In this document: one piece after another, positions 21,501 to 29,790 of the stretch
Numbering within the stretch: the stretch's first letter is position 1
Layout of the letters: the number at the start of each line of letters is the position of its first letter
Origin: Tetracentron sinense
Taxonomy: Eukaryota > Streptophyta > Magnoliopsida > Trochodendrales > Trochodendraceae
Length of the DNA stretch: 64,000 nt
Assembly: GCA_015143295.1 (NCBI GenBank)
Contig: CM026568.1
Span: forward strand, 35,658,441 to 35,722,440
Reading direction: 5' to 3'
Made by a program: the position numbers and the translations under genes
The notes under the pieces: model-generated
What the model was told of the DNA's origin: nothing
Seen by the model: only the letters and a program-made list of their open reading frames with translations
Database searches by the model: none

Positions 21501-22174
21501 TAGTAACGGATAACGGGAAACCATTCAAGAATGCTCTGATGGATCAATTTTGTGCGAAGTTCGAAATCAAGCAAAGATGCTCTACAATGTACAATGCGCC
21601 AGTAAACGGACTCGCAGAAGCTTTCAATAAAACTCTTTGCAAGCTCCTTGAGAAAGTTGTTTCCAAGTCGAAAAAGGATTGGCATGAACGGATTGGTGAA
21701 GCACTTTGGGCATACCGGACTTCATACCGCACTCCTACACAAGCCACACCTTACTCGCTTGTCTATGGAGTCGAAGCAATACTTCCATTGGAACGCCAAA
21801 TTCCGTCACTACGGATTGCAATCCAAGAAGGCCTCACAGGTGATGAAAATACAAAGCTACGTTTTGCTGAACTCGAAGCTTTGGACGAAAAGAGGTTAGA
21901 AGCGCAGCAACGCCTCGAGTGTTATCAAGCTCGCTTGTCTCGAGCTTTTAACAAGAAAGTTCGACCTCGCTCCTTCCAAATAGGTGACTTAGTACTTGCA
22001 GTTCGAAGGCCCATCATTCTTTCACATCGGTCTGGAGAGAAGTTTGATCCAAAGTGGGATGGACCGCATGTGGTGAGAGAAGTCTACACCAACGGCGCTT
22101 ACCTTCTTTCAACACCCGATGGAGTTCGTCTTGGTCCTATCAACGGCAAGTTCCTCAAGCAATACTATCCATGA
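15581..22174 (+). CDS. Gag C-terminus and Pol polyprotein, same frame after the TGA
   Basis: One open frame of almost 2,200 codons; the first internal ATG is at 15,674, and residue numbers below count from it. The rest of the gag domain comes first, then a zinc-knuckle variant C-x2-H-x4-H-x4-C (190-204) and a very basic linker near 350. Next are the aspartic protease (active Asp541 in DCGSA; later LLLGRPWL), a long acidic linker with repeated VFDRL/VFERL motifs, and reverse transcriptase (about 1105-1310, YVDD at 1292-1295). After these lie the first RNase H (about 1370-1530), a second RNase H (Asp1588 in FDGAA, then AEYQ, GDSKL, QADAL) and integrase (H1816, H1823, C1854, C1857; D1886, D1946, E1982 with 35 residues between the last two). 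The C-terminus is of GPY/F type with no chromodomain. Confidence 0.93.
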   Translation, partial: YTDLESGSIDSWDQLEREFLNRFYSTRRTVSMVELAAVRQVKDEPVIDYIDKWRNLALNCKDRLSEPSAIEMCIQWMHWGLLYILKGIKPRSFEELATRAHDMELSIAAHGDPRPIDSFKSEKKQWNTSKPSKTKEAMITTTTTKPVKISSQKKQEPPKAGTSQERGQGRMTLKELEAKEYPFPDSEVSGMLDQLLSLKLIELPTSKRPEEAGRVDDPKYCRYHQLISHPVGKCFVLKEKIMDLARQGKIELDSVNDVAASNMTSVAFGSFNPSLIPPSSSVTMLSPQAIKAPWPPQNLKQVTAGTLGFGIPHSISVVASSQGQIPLLQLQQQRCLPTKIERESTEESSLIDDDGWTLVTRRRRRVQHPPPLFHQRAKRTKRKTRPSIKSKKKKKVVKKKAFKVPHADPEEIFQQFPPLAITFGDFIPMWFLQKQEREPAYSVACYQVESDTSEKEVNDVPANQSSPSIHEEEHPKGEDDASDIEETSIHLSLFEALQLPEKTRLSLAQTLTNPEKYKEKDWVQKKSETCASCMATITFDDQDLQLGSHPHNRPLYVTGSIKEHKVQRILLDCGSAVNIMPIRTMRKVGISPDQLSRSRLVIQGFNQGGQRAIGMVRLKLTIEDLESEVLFHVIDCKTSYHLLLGRPWLHETGVVPSTWHQCFKYYKDGVQRKIVAESRPFEKTETHFADAKFYTETEVLSEALPTSVPSSSRLDINKGKEAKILSSPKSQKDEKAQKVSKGEETNKSTKNSTNISNPISVLQYIPQLRRKPGQLPFVAMTKETNSTFSKANLNTLQDELVLPVAPLVKSTIIRPPIVGFVASTMKFEEEEDISTQESSEGWYGAKTEKLFEAAGYGKGEPIRLGKLQPLDQIHGLTKAQAQLVRKGEKFVINRQGVGSTPQTPIKISVKEKVSTQHITVQVANDCENKVPSAYASVFDRLTPPIQSTSVFERLGAAQSDTTLNSQVLQWRESALTRLGAQGKEDEPAPLNKSKRRCRHGKRHVSRKDVGDPQSVIPSQMKRQAILEVSTTDALTVKRRIIISTNQGKQSQTNQIEMSEIEDVATVNHITIQEPVEEESSSSNDELESAPPVFEEGGQATVDELKQLNLGTEEELRPIFVSALLSPEEEADYFKLLREYKDVFAWSYKDMPDLDPKVAIHHLAIKHGVRPIKQAQRRYRPELVPQIEAEVNKLIEADFIREVKYPSWIANIVPVKKKNGQIRVCVDFRDLNNACPKDDFPLPITELMVDATTGHEVLSFMDGSSGYNQIRMDPKDEELTAFRTPKGIYCYKVMPFGLKNAGATYQRAMQKIFDDVLHTKVECYVDDLVVKSKRRADHLQDLRDIFIRLRRYQLKMNPLKCAFGVTSGKFLGFVVRHRGIEIDQAKIDAIHNMPEPKNIHELKGLQGRLAYIRRFISNLAGRCHPFNKLMKKDALFKWDDACKKAFESIKEYLLKAPVLAAPIPNKPLILYISAQEQSLGALLAQENHYGKENALYYLSRTLVGAELNYSPIEKICLALIFATKKLRHYMLSHTVRLISHADPLKYIMTRPVLSGRLAKWALLLSEFEIVYIPQKAVKGQAVADFLADHPIPADWELSQDLPDEEIFYTDVIPSWKMFFDGAARKNAAGAGVVFVTPQDEVLPFAFTLAELCSNNVAEYQSLIIGLELARDMQLYQLNVYGDSKLVINQLLIEYDILKPNLIPYYLYAAELISQFEDITMLHVSRNENKQADALANLAATLAVLEEEVTTVPVCQRWVIPHLIHHDIAQQTTNFIEVFEIEVEDWRQSLVEYLQHGKLPNDLKHKTEIRRRAPRFLYFNNELYRRSFNDILMRCLGNDEAREALEEAHSGICGTHQSGPKLHDRLKRMGYYWPTMVKDSLEFAKRCHACQIHGDFIRQPPEPLHPTVASWPFDNWGLDVVGPLPKSSKQHLYILAATDYFSKWAEAIPLKEVKKETVVDFIKNNIVFRYGVPRYIVTDNGKPFKNALMDQFCAKFEIKQRCSTMYNAPVNGLAEAFNKTLCKLLEKVVSKSKKDWHERIGEALWAYRTSYRTPTQATPYSLVYGVEAILPLERQIPSLRIAIQEGLTGDENTKLRFAELEALDEKRLEAQQRLECYQARLSRAFNKKVRPRSFQIGDLVLAVRRPIILSHRSGEKFDPKWDGPHVVREVYTNGAYLLSTPDGVRLGPINGKFLKQYYP

Positions 22175-22178
22175 TAGA

Positions 22179-22338
22179 ACAATGCTCCTCGATATGAGCC
22201 TAAAGTGTCCACAACGCTCCTTGATACGAGCCTAAAGTGTCCACAATGCTCCTCGATACGAGCCTAAAGTGTCCACAACGCTCCTTGATACGAGCTTAAA
22301 GTGTCCACAACGCTCCTTGACGTATGAGCTTAAAATGC
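22179..22338 (+). repeat. 32-bp tandem repeat downstream of pol
   Basis: Five copies start at 22,179, 22,211, 22,243, 22,275 and 22,307. Copies alternate between AATGCTCCTCGATA and AACGCTCCTTGATA variants, suggesting growth by a two-unit block. All contain GTGTCCACAA-like sequence. Non-coding; it lies between integrase and the polypurine tract. Confidence 0.9.
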
Positions 22339-22438
22339 ATGTCACTCTTGGCTTATACAACCAAAATTGTAAAAGGTTCAATGACTCTTGTTCGCTAGAC
22401 TGAAAATCTAAAAAGATAGTCTAGGCAAAACTTAGACA

Positions 22439-22670
22439 AAAAAAAAAAAAAATCGAACTACGTTAAAGCTTGATCCCACTACGGGTACGTAGGCAGCCTG
22501 TAAAGTTACCTCAGGTTCAGCTACCATTAAAAAAAAAAAAAAAAAAATCGAACTACATTAAAGCTTGATCCCATTACGGGTACGTAGGCAGCCTGTAAAG
22601 TTACCTCAGGTTCAGCTACCAAAAAAAAAAAAAAACAGATCAAAAAAAAAAAAAAAAAAAAACCCATTAG
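22439..22670 (+). repeat. 95-bp duplicated segment with poly-A runs
   Basis: Two nearly identical segments (22,453-22,525 and 22,548-22,620) containing CGGGTACGTAGGCAGCC are each preceded by an A-run, with further long A-runs after the second. A-rich 3' non-coding regions are common in Tat elements. The high identity again indicates a young element or recent slippage. Confidence 0.85.
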
Positions 22671-22970
22671 TAGCAAACTGTTGTCTCCAACAAACGGGAA
22701 CCGTACAGTGGCATCACCGACTTAGTCCAGGCCGTTTCGGGCCTTTCGGCACTCAAATGTCTAAAACCCAAACCTGCACAAAAAAAAAACATGGGTGCAT
22801 TAATGCCGTTCTCTTCCTATTTGTAAGGGGAGGTAACCTGTCTCCTTATCCCATTAGGAATAGGATTCGTGTCTAACCCAAATCAAGATAAACTCCAAAT
22901 AAATTAAATCCAAATCAAACACTAAATCAAGGGTTACACTAATGTCACTCATAGGTTCCATCATTATACC

Positions 22971-22985
22971 CTTGAGGGGGCAATT
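22971..22985 (+). other. Polypurine tract
   Basis: CTTGAGGGGGCAATT lies immediately before the 3' LTR. The G-run is the likely RNase-H-resistant primer for plus-strand DNA synthesis. Confidence 0.7.
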
Positions 22986-24034
22986 TGTAGAACCCTAAAA
23001 TTTATTAATTTTACGCAAAGGTCCTTACACTCTGATAAAATTATATAAGAAGCCTAAAATCATTAAAAAGCCCTATACATTTAAATTGGGCCTAATGACA
23101 AGGCATGAGCCTCTTACGGCTCGGGTCTGGGCACGAAGTAGAAAGCCTATAAACTCAAAACTCAAGTCCAAATCTAAATGGGTCATACACTCGATAAGTG
23201 GGTCGATCCGTCAATACAAAAAACCTGATTGTGGACTCAATACCCAAGAAGATGGGTGGGGCCCATGAAAGCCTCCTAAGTCCCTTAAACTACTAAATAG
23301 AGTGGGACTCTTGAAATCCTTATCTCTAAATGGATAAGCCTTATCAAGATCTCTTAAATCCCTTAAACTACTAAATAGAGTGGGACTCTTGAAATCCTTA
23401 TCTCTAAATGGATAAGTCTTATCAAGATCTCTTAAACTACTAAATAGAGTGGGACTCTTGAAATCCTTATCTCTAAATGGATAAGTCTTATCAAGATCTC
23501 TTAAATCCCTTAAACTACTAAATAAAGTGGGACTCTTGAAATCCTTATCTCTAAATGGATAAGCCTTATTAGGATCTCTTAAATCCTTTAAACCACTAGA
23601 TGGAGTAGGATTTTTGAGATCCTTATCTCTAAAAGTCTATAAATAAGAGCCAAAGCTAGAGATTTAGAAATTCAGAGGAAATTCAAAAAAATTCAGAGAG
23701 AGAAATTCAGAAGAAGCCAAAGAAGAGAACTCAGAAGCATTCTCTAGCCTTCAAAGAAAAGAAATCAAATCATTCCGGAGAAGACAAAGCTGCAAAGAAG
23801 CCAGTTCTCCTCCAAAATCACTTTCTAGCCGATTAAGCGCGAAGCCCGGAAGAAAGGAAAAGCTACATCAACACTTTCAAAGAAGATCGAGATCACGCCT
23901 CGGCCCTTATCTTCTACTTTAGAAATTTCTGATTGTTAATCAGAGGATTTCTTGAGAGTTGTACCAAACCGAAAATAAATAAAATATTTTGTTCATCATT
24001 ATTTCGTCCACGAAATTTTGTGTCGACAAATTTT
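22986..24034 (+). repeat. 3' LTR (1,049 bp)
   Basis: Same length as the 5' LTR (constant offset of 9,484 bp). I compared all lines and found no substitution or indel, including the imperfect tandem array with its 9-bp deletion. The polyadenylation signal would be in the R/U5 part; AATAAATAAAATATTTT near 23,973 is a candidate. The sequence after it returns to the hAT-like host element. Confidence 0.92.
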
Positions 24035-24298
24035 ACAAAATACAACATATTGGATTGCTATGAATTTTTTGTTAAGTTGTGTAGCTTTTTCAAAAATATA
24101 GAGGAAAAACTTACTAGGAGAGCAACGACACCAACGACGATCAATAGGGACGCCTCTCTCTCTCCCTCTCTTGTTGCTCCTTTCTATTCTTTATACAAGT
24201 ATTTTTTTTATAACTTTAGTATATACTTTTAAAAAATAGGGACAAGTGGTCCCTCCTCTCTATCCTTGTTATTATTTTAAAAAAAATTAAGATAATAT

Positions 24299-24333
<35 letters not shown>

Positions 24334-25179
24334 ATTTTTAAAAATCTATATGTTTGTGCCGCCGTATTGAGATTTTCATAGCTTGTTGAGCCGAACACCT
24401 CTAGACGCCTGGACACTTGGCACGCATACCACGTGCCTAGGTAACACTACTATACATCACCCATTTCAACAGTCTTGAACTAGAAAAAAATGGGTCACCT
24501 TTTTTAGCAGTGCCTTATCCCAGCTATTTGGGGATGGCAGCATGAATCCTGTTCTACCATTCTAATCTAACAGCAATGCATATTAATTTTCATAATCAGC
24601 AGAAATCATAAATTAGTAGACTCCCACTAGATAATCAATAATGGAGTATAAGTCTATTAGAAATTTTAGGCTGAAGGTGGATCCGCAATGAGGTCAAACG
24701 TTGTCTCTTCCAGACTCCGTGAATGATACTAAAGCGAACATCAAAAATATTGTGCTTGTCTTCTATTTTCGATTGTGAGTCACGGAATCACGTCAATCTT
24801 CTGTATTGTGCTACAGGCATCTTACTTCCAATAAGATTTTCTCTTATAAATTTAAAGAAAACTATAAAGTTCTCGTAAACACAATCTCCCTTGTAAATAA
24901 ACCATTGACAGGATATAGTCCCTCCCATTCTTTTGCCCGCTGAAGGTACTATGATTATTGTTTTAATTGTCTATAATCAATATAAGCATTTCATTTTGAT
25001 ATTAACAGCAGTCTTCCAAAGGCAGACCTTCAAAATTCTTAGTTTCCAAATCACATCAACTGTGGAAGGAAGGCCAGATTATTCTTTCCATGATGAAGCA
25101 TTAAGCAGAAGTGAAAAGGCCCTTAATTTTGCTATCCAAATGCAAATTATGAAACATTAACTCAGCTATGATAGATAAG

Positions 25180-26181
25180 CATGGTTCAAAATATCGGTAT
25201 CGGTCGCCATATTGGTAAATCCAAAATAGGATACGTATCGGCATATCGGTACCGTATCGATTGGATATGGCAGAAAAATTCTAGATACGCTAAAAAAAGT
25301 TTGGAAATGCAAGGAAAACTTGGATATCTTGCATAAAACCTCTTTTAATGCAAATATAAGCTAAAAACAAACTAAATGAAGGCCTCCAACTACATTTATA
25401 ATCATACATATGAGAGTTAATTTATCAGTTAAAAAAGGTGTGTGCGCTGATGAATATGAAAATACAAATCATAGTTACTTAACCAAGTGATAGAAGCTCA
25501 CTTGTATTCATAAATCAAAAATATGAAAATACATAAACCCTTGTATTCACAAATCAAATTACATACATGATAGAAGCTCAATACCACATTGAGCTTCGTG
25601 CCGACTCATACTCTATCATTGTGAGATCAGGAATTGAATAGAGTGATACATTATAAGTGGTACAGACATGATGACACTACTGTGTCCAAGTCATCATCGT
25701 ATGGTAAATGCCCAAGTACATTTGTACATATGTCTACTGCTGAGTCATTATCTGTCCATAACTGACAGTCGAAGACTGGACTGAGCATCATAATTAGTGA
25801 CTGTTGATAAGTAGGGTTGGGCTGGGGCATCATAATTAGTAGCTCCTAATAAGTAGGGTTGGGTTGGGGCATCATAACCAGAGGGATAACCTTATTTACA
25901 TATTAATATCTAAAGTAAATGAAAGTAAAATCAAGTTAAAATCATTTACTTAAATAATATATTATGTAAATTAGTTGTGTGTATCGGGTCTGTATTGTGG
26001 ATCGTAGTGTTAATAGAAGGAGAAAAAAAATTAACTGAAAAATCCATGTATCGAGTGTATCGGGCTTGTATCGGCCCGATACAGTGGAGTTTTTTTTTTC
26101 AGCGTACCAGTGTATCGGGTAGCTCCAAATAGGATACGTATCGGCCGTATCGGTCAATACGTATCGATATTTCAAACCATG
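25180..26181. mobile_element. hAT-like non-autonomous element (TATCGG family)
   Basis: 1,002 bp, exact 8-bp target duplication TAGATAAG (25,172-25,179 and 26,182-26,189). The ends are CATGGTTCAAAATATCG and the complement of CATGGTTTGAAATATCG. Subterminal arrays of GTATCGG motifs lie at both ends. It lies in intron 2 of the CID gene. End sequence and motif style match the element at 7,112-8,127, so both belong to one superfamily group. No coding sequence. Confidence 0.8.
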
Positions 26182-26436
26182 TAGATAAGAGAAACACCAT
26201 AATAGTAGGATCATATCACAATCCTATAGGTCCTCCATGTTCTTCTTCAAGATATTGATGAACACTATGTTTGCTTTAGCATTTCTTTCCATATCCCTTT
26301 TTTGATATAACACACATACACTACAACACAGCATTTCTTTCCATATCAAAATATTAAACTTATCTTTTCAAGTACACATTCATTAAATGACAAAAGGTTT
26401 TTGGATTCAAACTGGAATGTGCACACACACACTTAC

Positions 26437-26684
26437 CAGTCGTAATGCAGCATTTCTTCCAAACTCATCCCCGTTTCCTATTACATCACTAAGAGCATCT
26501 GGAAGAACTTTCCAGAATTCACCAACAAACTCTGAACCCTTTCGCCTACTGTTCTGCAAAATATCATTTGCAAGATATAGAAAAGACACTCGCTGCTCTC
26601 GAGGGGAGCAGTGGAACTGTCTATCCCATGTTTCAACAACTTGTTTTGCTTTCTTCATATGGAAAATACACCAGTGTGACAAAG
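26437..26684 (-). CDS. CID/RPRD1-like protein, exon 2 (core of CID)
   Basis: A 248-nt exon completing codon 26 and adding residues 27-108. It contains most of the CTD-interacting domain: LSHWCIFHMKKAKQVVETW, then QRVSFLYLANDILQNSRRKG, then EFWKVLPDAL, hallmarks of the eight-helix CID fold that binds the phosphorylated tail of RNA polymerase II. Acceptor AAG is at 26,685-26,687 (phase 1) and donor GTAAGT at 26,431-26,436 (phase 0). The strong conservation and clean frame indicate an active gene despite the 13.4-kb intron that follows. Confidence 0.88.
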
Positions 26685-27766
26685 CTTGAGTGCGTCAAGG
26701 ACAGCATCTCAGGAATATTGTGATATGATAAGAATAAGAAACAGTAAGTGAGAAACATGTGAAACATATTGCTGAAGTACATGTGAGCTCAAGTAGTAAT
26801 ACAAAGATTAATTAGTATTTTATATATATATATATATTTTAAAGAGAAGGGAAGAAAAGAAAAGACGTTTTGAGGAAAATTCAAGGACACACATGAAAGG
26901 GAAGTCAGTCAAATCACCATGAATGCTCACAAGCTAACTATATTGACACGTACTGCCAAGGCACGAGATGTAAAATTCACGATGATCATTTAATGGATTC
27001 AAAATCAGACAAGAACAAAAAAAGTGTCTTAGTAACAAAAGCTAAATCCAAATAGGAGACCCATTTGGATCGTTAGTTGCTGTTATACTCATGATGGTAT
27101 GGACCTATACTGCAAGTAGAGGGCAATCCTATCAACATGGAACATCAGTTGGACCCCTAGAAAGGTTTCTTACAACAAAAAATCTGCCCGATTGGATGAT
27201 CTTATCCATCCAACCAACGAGAATTCTTTAGGACGACCAAAACCAACAAATTCAGCAATTACATAAAAGTGTACTTTTTTGGAGGGACAAGATAATCCAT
27301 TAAGCTAATTTTGACCTAAGAGGTCCCCTATACAAGGAATTCATCAATTTAGCTAAAAATTCAACTACCAAGCAGTGGTAACACAAAGAATGTTAATCTT
27401 TTTTTCCGATGGGAATTAATAACAATGCAACCATATGTCAGAGAAGTAATGCATCACGTGGTGGTCAGTCCTAATTGACCGTTCAACTCCAAAAGCAGAA
27501 GGGTGTCCCTATAGCAAAGAAAACAGCAAACTAAGTTGTCTTGAACTAGATGTGACCAAAGGACAACTAGTAAAAGCAAAAAAAACGAAAACGCACAAAA
27601 TATCATGTGCAGTTGCAGAAAGTCAAGTCAGGTTTAGCTCTCAGTCAGGAGTTGTCAGGTAGCAGCAGTCGAATGAGACCAGCTACTCAGCTTTAAGGGA
27701 AGAAGCAGTGTGGTCAGGTAATCAACTGTCAGCAAGACCAGCCAAAACTATTAGTTGAAAGGATAC
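26685..27766 (-). other. CID gene intron 1 (1.08 kb)
   Basis: Donor GTATCC (27,761-27,766) and acceptor AAG (26,685-26,687) with phase-1 continuity; the joined codon is Thr as in the family. It contains a (TA)n run near 26,820 and no recognisable transposon. Confidence 0.75.
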
Positions 27767-27884
27767 TCTCTATGCTCTGCTGTGTATTGTTGAGCTTGGC
27801 TAGCTTTTCCATCAAAATCTGCCCGTTAAACGTACCACTCATTGTTTCTGATAAAAAGTTGGCCCAACTAATAGAAGTTGAGAC
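27767..27884 (-). CDS. CID/RPRD1-like pre-mRNA 3'-end protein, exon 1 with start codon
   Basis: The ATG is at 27,842-27,840 and 76 coding nt follow (25 codons plus one base), giving MSGTFNGQILMEKLAKLNN and then TQQSIE, the standard N-terminus of plant CID proteins of the RPRD1/Rtt103 group (Arabidopsis ENTH/VHS-annotated homologues). Bases 27,843-27,884 are 5' leader after an acceptor (TTTTACAG), so at least one upstream non-coding exon exists. The protein binds Ser-phosphorylated CTD and couples transcription to 3'-end processing and termination; this is family knowledge. Six exons were placed (27,842 to 6,148), giving 259 residues. The 3' end was not found. Confidence 0.85.
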
Positions 27885-29067
27885 CTGTAAAAGAAAAGAG
27901 AAAAGACAAATTAAGATGCATCCATGAGCTCACAAGATTATAAACAAAAAACAAGACTGACCACATGTTTCCTTTACGATCAAATATTCCTCACTACAAT
28001 AAGAGAGAGAGAGAAGGGGGTGGAAGTTCCTAGGCATTCAAACTGAATAAGTTGGGCATCCATACTTTTGCCTAAGACAAGAAAGGTGCCTAATTGACCA
28101 AATGGATTTCGTAAGGACGTTTTCACATACTATAGAACCAGACCTTAAAACAAAGTAGGTGTTTCTTTCTTGGGGTGCACGATTCAAAAATTCCTTCATG
28201 TGGGCAATCAAATACGGCATGAACTCGATTAGAGTCAAACTAATTTGCAACCTAGTCAAACAATACAAGCAGTATTTGGATTTATCAATAAAAACACAAA
28301 AGAAGAACCCATTGAAGAACATAAAATGATTTTAAGCAGTAATAACAAAATAATTTGAGTCAAATCTGTATTACTTCGACATGGAGATGTCGACATCATG
28401 AACAAGATATAGGTGTGTCAAACTTATTTTTTCCTATAATCTACGACATGCACTAATCTAGTAATTACTGTGATTAGATTTAAAACCAGTGTTTTAAAAG
28501 GCATGTGAGGCTTATGCCTCAAGGCTTACCTCGAGGCAAGGCTTAAGGAAAACGCCTTGAGGCTCAACCACGAGGCTTAAATTCCATGAGGCTCACATCT
28601 CAAAGTGTTGAGGCTCGCATGAGGAACACACTTCACGCCTTGAGGCTTGCTTCATGTTTATAGCATACTTCTCATACATTAACTAAAATTAGGGTTCTAG
28701 CCACATAATTGAACTTAAATGTCAGTTTTTATATTTATTTTTTAAGTTATTTGTTTCAACTAATAAAAAATAACACTTTATGTATTTCAGATAAGACATT
28801 GAAAATGATTATGATGATATTGGTTTCTACTAACACTTAATTTATTATATTTAACATATTTAGGCTTTTAAATCCCTTTGAATCTAATTTACACTAATAT
28901 TCCTAACATAAATTGGCAAAAAATTTGAAGTCATTGGCATACAATGTAGTTCATGATTTCTTTGCAAATTTTTACTATAATTCTAAATCCACCGGATAAA
29001 TTGATGATTGAGCAATATCTTCAATATGTATATGAATAAAAAAAGTAAATCTAAATTTCAGTATATG

Positions 29068-29790
29068 CTTACTTATATATATATATAAAATAAAGAAATA
29101 AGAATTCACCTTTGATCTCCAAACTCCAATCCCTCCAATCCTATAAGTTCTATTTTAGAGATGAAATGTGGCTTTTCTCTTTAATCCCCACAGTTCAAGT
29201 TTGGGACCCACGATCTCATCCTAGAGCCCTCTCTATAGTCCTCTCTTATCTACAACTCTTGTAGGTTTGTGACCCACTATCTCATCCTAGAGCCCTCTCT
29301 CTCTCCACTATTGTAGAGTCCTCTCTTATCTCCGACTCTTGGGTGTATTAATTTAAGTTTAATACTAAGAAACTTATAATTTTTCATTAAATATTATTAA
29401 AATAGTAAAATATTTTGGTAGTGGTGGTACAGTCATCTAGGGCCTCCGGGCTTCGAGTGGCTTCTTTCTCTTTCTTGTTTTTCAGGTCACGACCTTCTGA
29501 ACTTTTGTATGTCTTTTGCCTTTGTAGCTTTGTTTTTTCCTCTTATATATATATATATATATCTGTCTAATTATCGATAAAAAAAATAGTAATAAATTAT
29601 TGTTATAAAATTAGATAATTAATACAAATAATAATGTCTATCAAATTCAAAAAAAAAACTTATATTATTAAAAATAAAATTTATTAAATATTCTTAAAAT
29701 ATATAACTTAATATTTAAATAAATAAATAATATTATTTAATTTTAGATATTCTTAAATTATTACCCCGTGCATCGCATGGGGTCTGCTAG
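29068..29790 (+). mobile_element. Non-autonomous Helitron
   Basis: The 3' terminus is an 8-bp stem hairpin (CCCCGTGC-ATC-GCATGGGG, 29,764-29,782, one G-T pair) followed by TCTGCTAG ending at 29,790 and then a host T: the CTAG end and A/T insertion site typical of Helitrons. The body matches, in inverted orientation, the copy at 43,971-44,514 (shared TTTGGGACCCA, CTCATCCTAGAGCCC, CTCTTGGGTGTATTA). The 5' end is approximate. It is nested in the hAT-like element, with a LINE tail inserted in it. Confidence 0.75.
29416..29588 (+). mobile_element. LINE 3' tail nested in the Helitron
   Basis: Sequence absent from the other Helitron copy: a T-rich segment ending CTAATTATCGATAAAAAAA, the style of 3' end seen on other LINEs in this window. 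The bases AAAATAGTAA at both borders look like a target duplication. Only the 3' UTR is present (severe 5' truncation). Confidence 0.5.

Larger units (their letters stand above)
13502..24034 (+). mobile_element. Ty3/gypsy LTR retrotransposon, Tat lineage, full length
   Basis: A complete 10,533-bp element in the order LTR, primer site, gag, protease, RT, RNase H, second RNase H, integrase, A-rich/tandem repeats, polypurine tract, LTR. The second RNase H and the integrase without a chromodomain place it in the plant Tat (Tat/Ogre/Retand) group. The two LTRs show no difference by eye, so it inserted very recently. It lies antisense to the CID gene, inside intron 2 and inside a hAT-like element. 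Two features are odd: an in-frame TGA in gag, and no 5-bp target duplication (left flank ATGTC; right flank ACAAA, or AATTT if the LTR ends at GTCGACA). Confidence 0.93.
13334..24449. mobile_element. hAT-like non-autonomous element split by an LTR retrotransposon
   Basis: Outside the LTR element, the left part (13,334-13,501) starts CAGTGTTACC and the right part (24,035-24,449) ends GGTAACACTA, inverted ends with one mismatch. They are flanked by an exact 8-bp repeat CTATACAT at 13,326-13,333 and 24,450-24,457, as expected of hAT. Without the insert the element is about 583 bp and non-coding. Its right half contains a (TA)n microsatellite (about 24,307-24,331). Confidence 0.75.
13002..26436 (-). 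other. CID gene intron 2 (13.4 kb) with nested transposons
   Basis: The donor GTAAGT (26,431-26,436) and acceptor CAG (13,002-13,004) join two halves of the CID without a gap or frame change, so all sequence between is intronic. It holds a hAT-like element split by a 10.5-kb Ty3/gypsy element (13,334-24,449) and a second hAT-like element (25,180-26,181). Without these three the intron would be about 1.3 kb. Both large insertions lie outside the splice signals. The interval 24,458-25,171 shows no gene. Confidence 0.8.
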
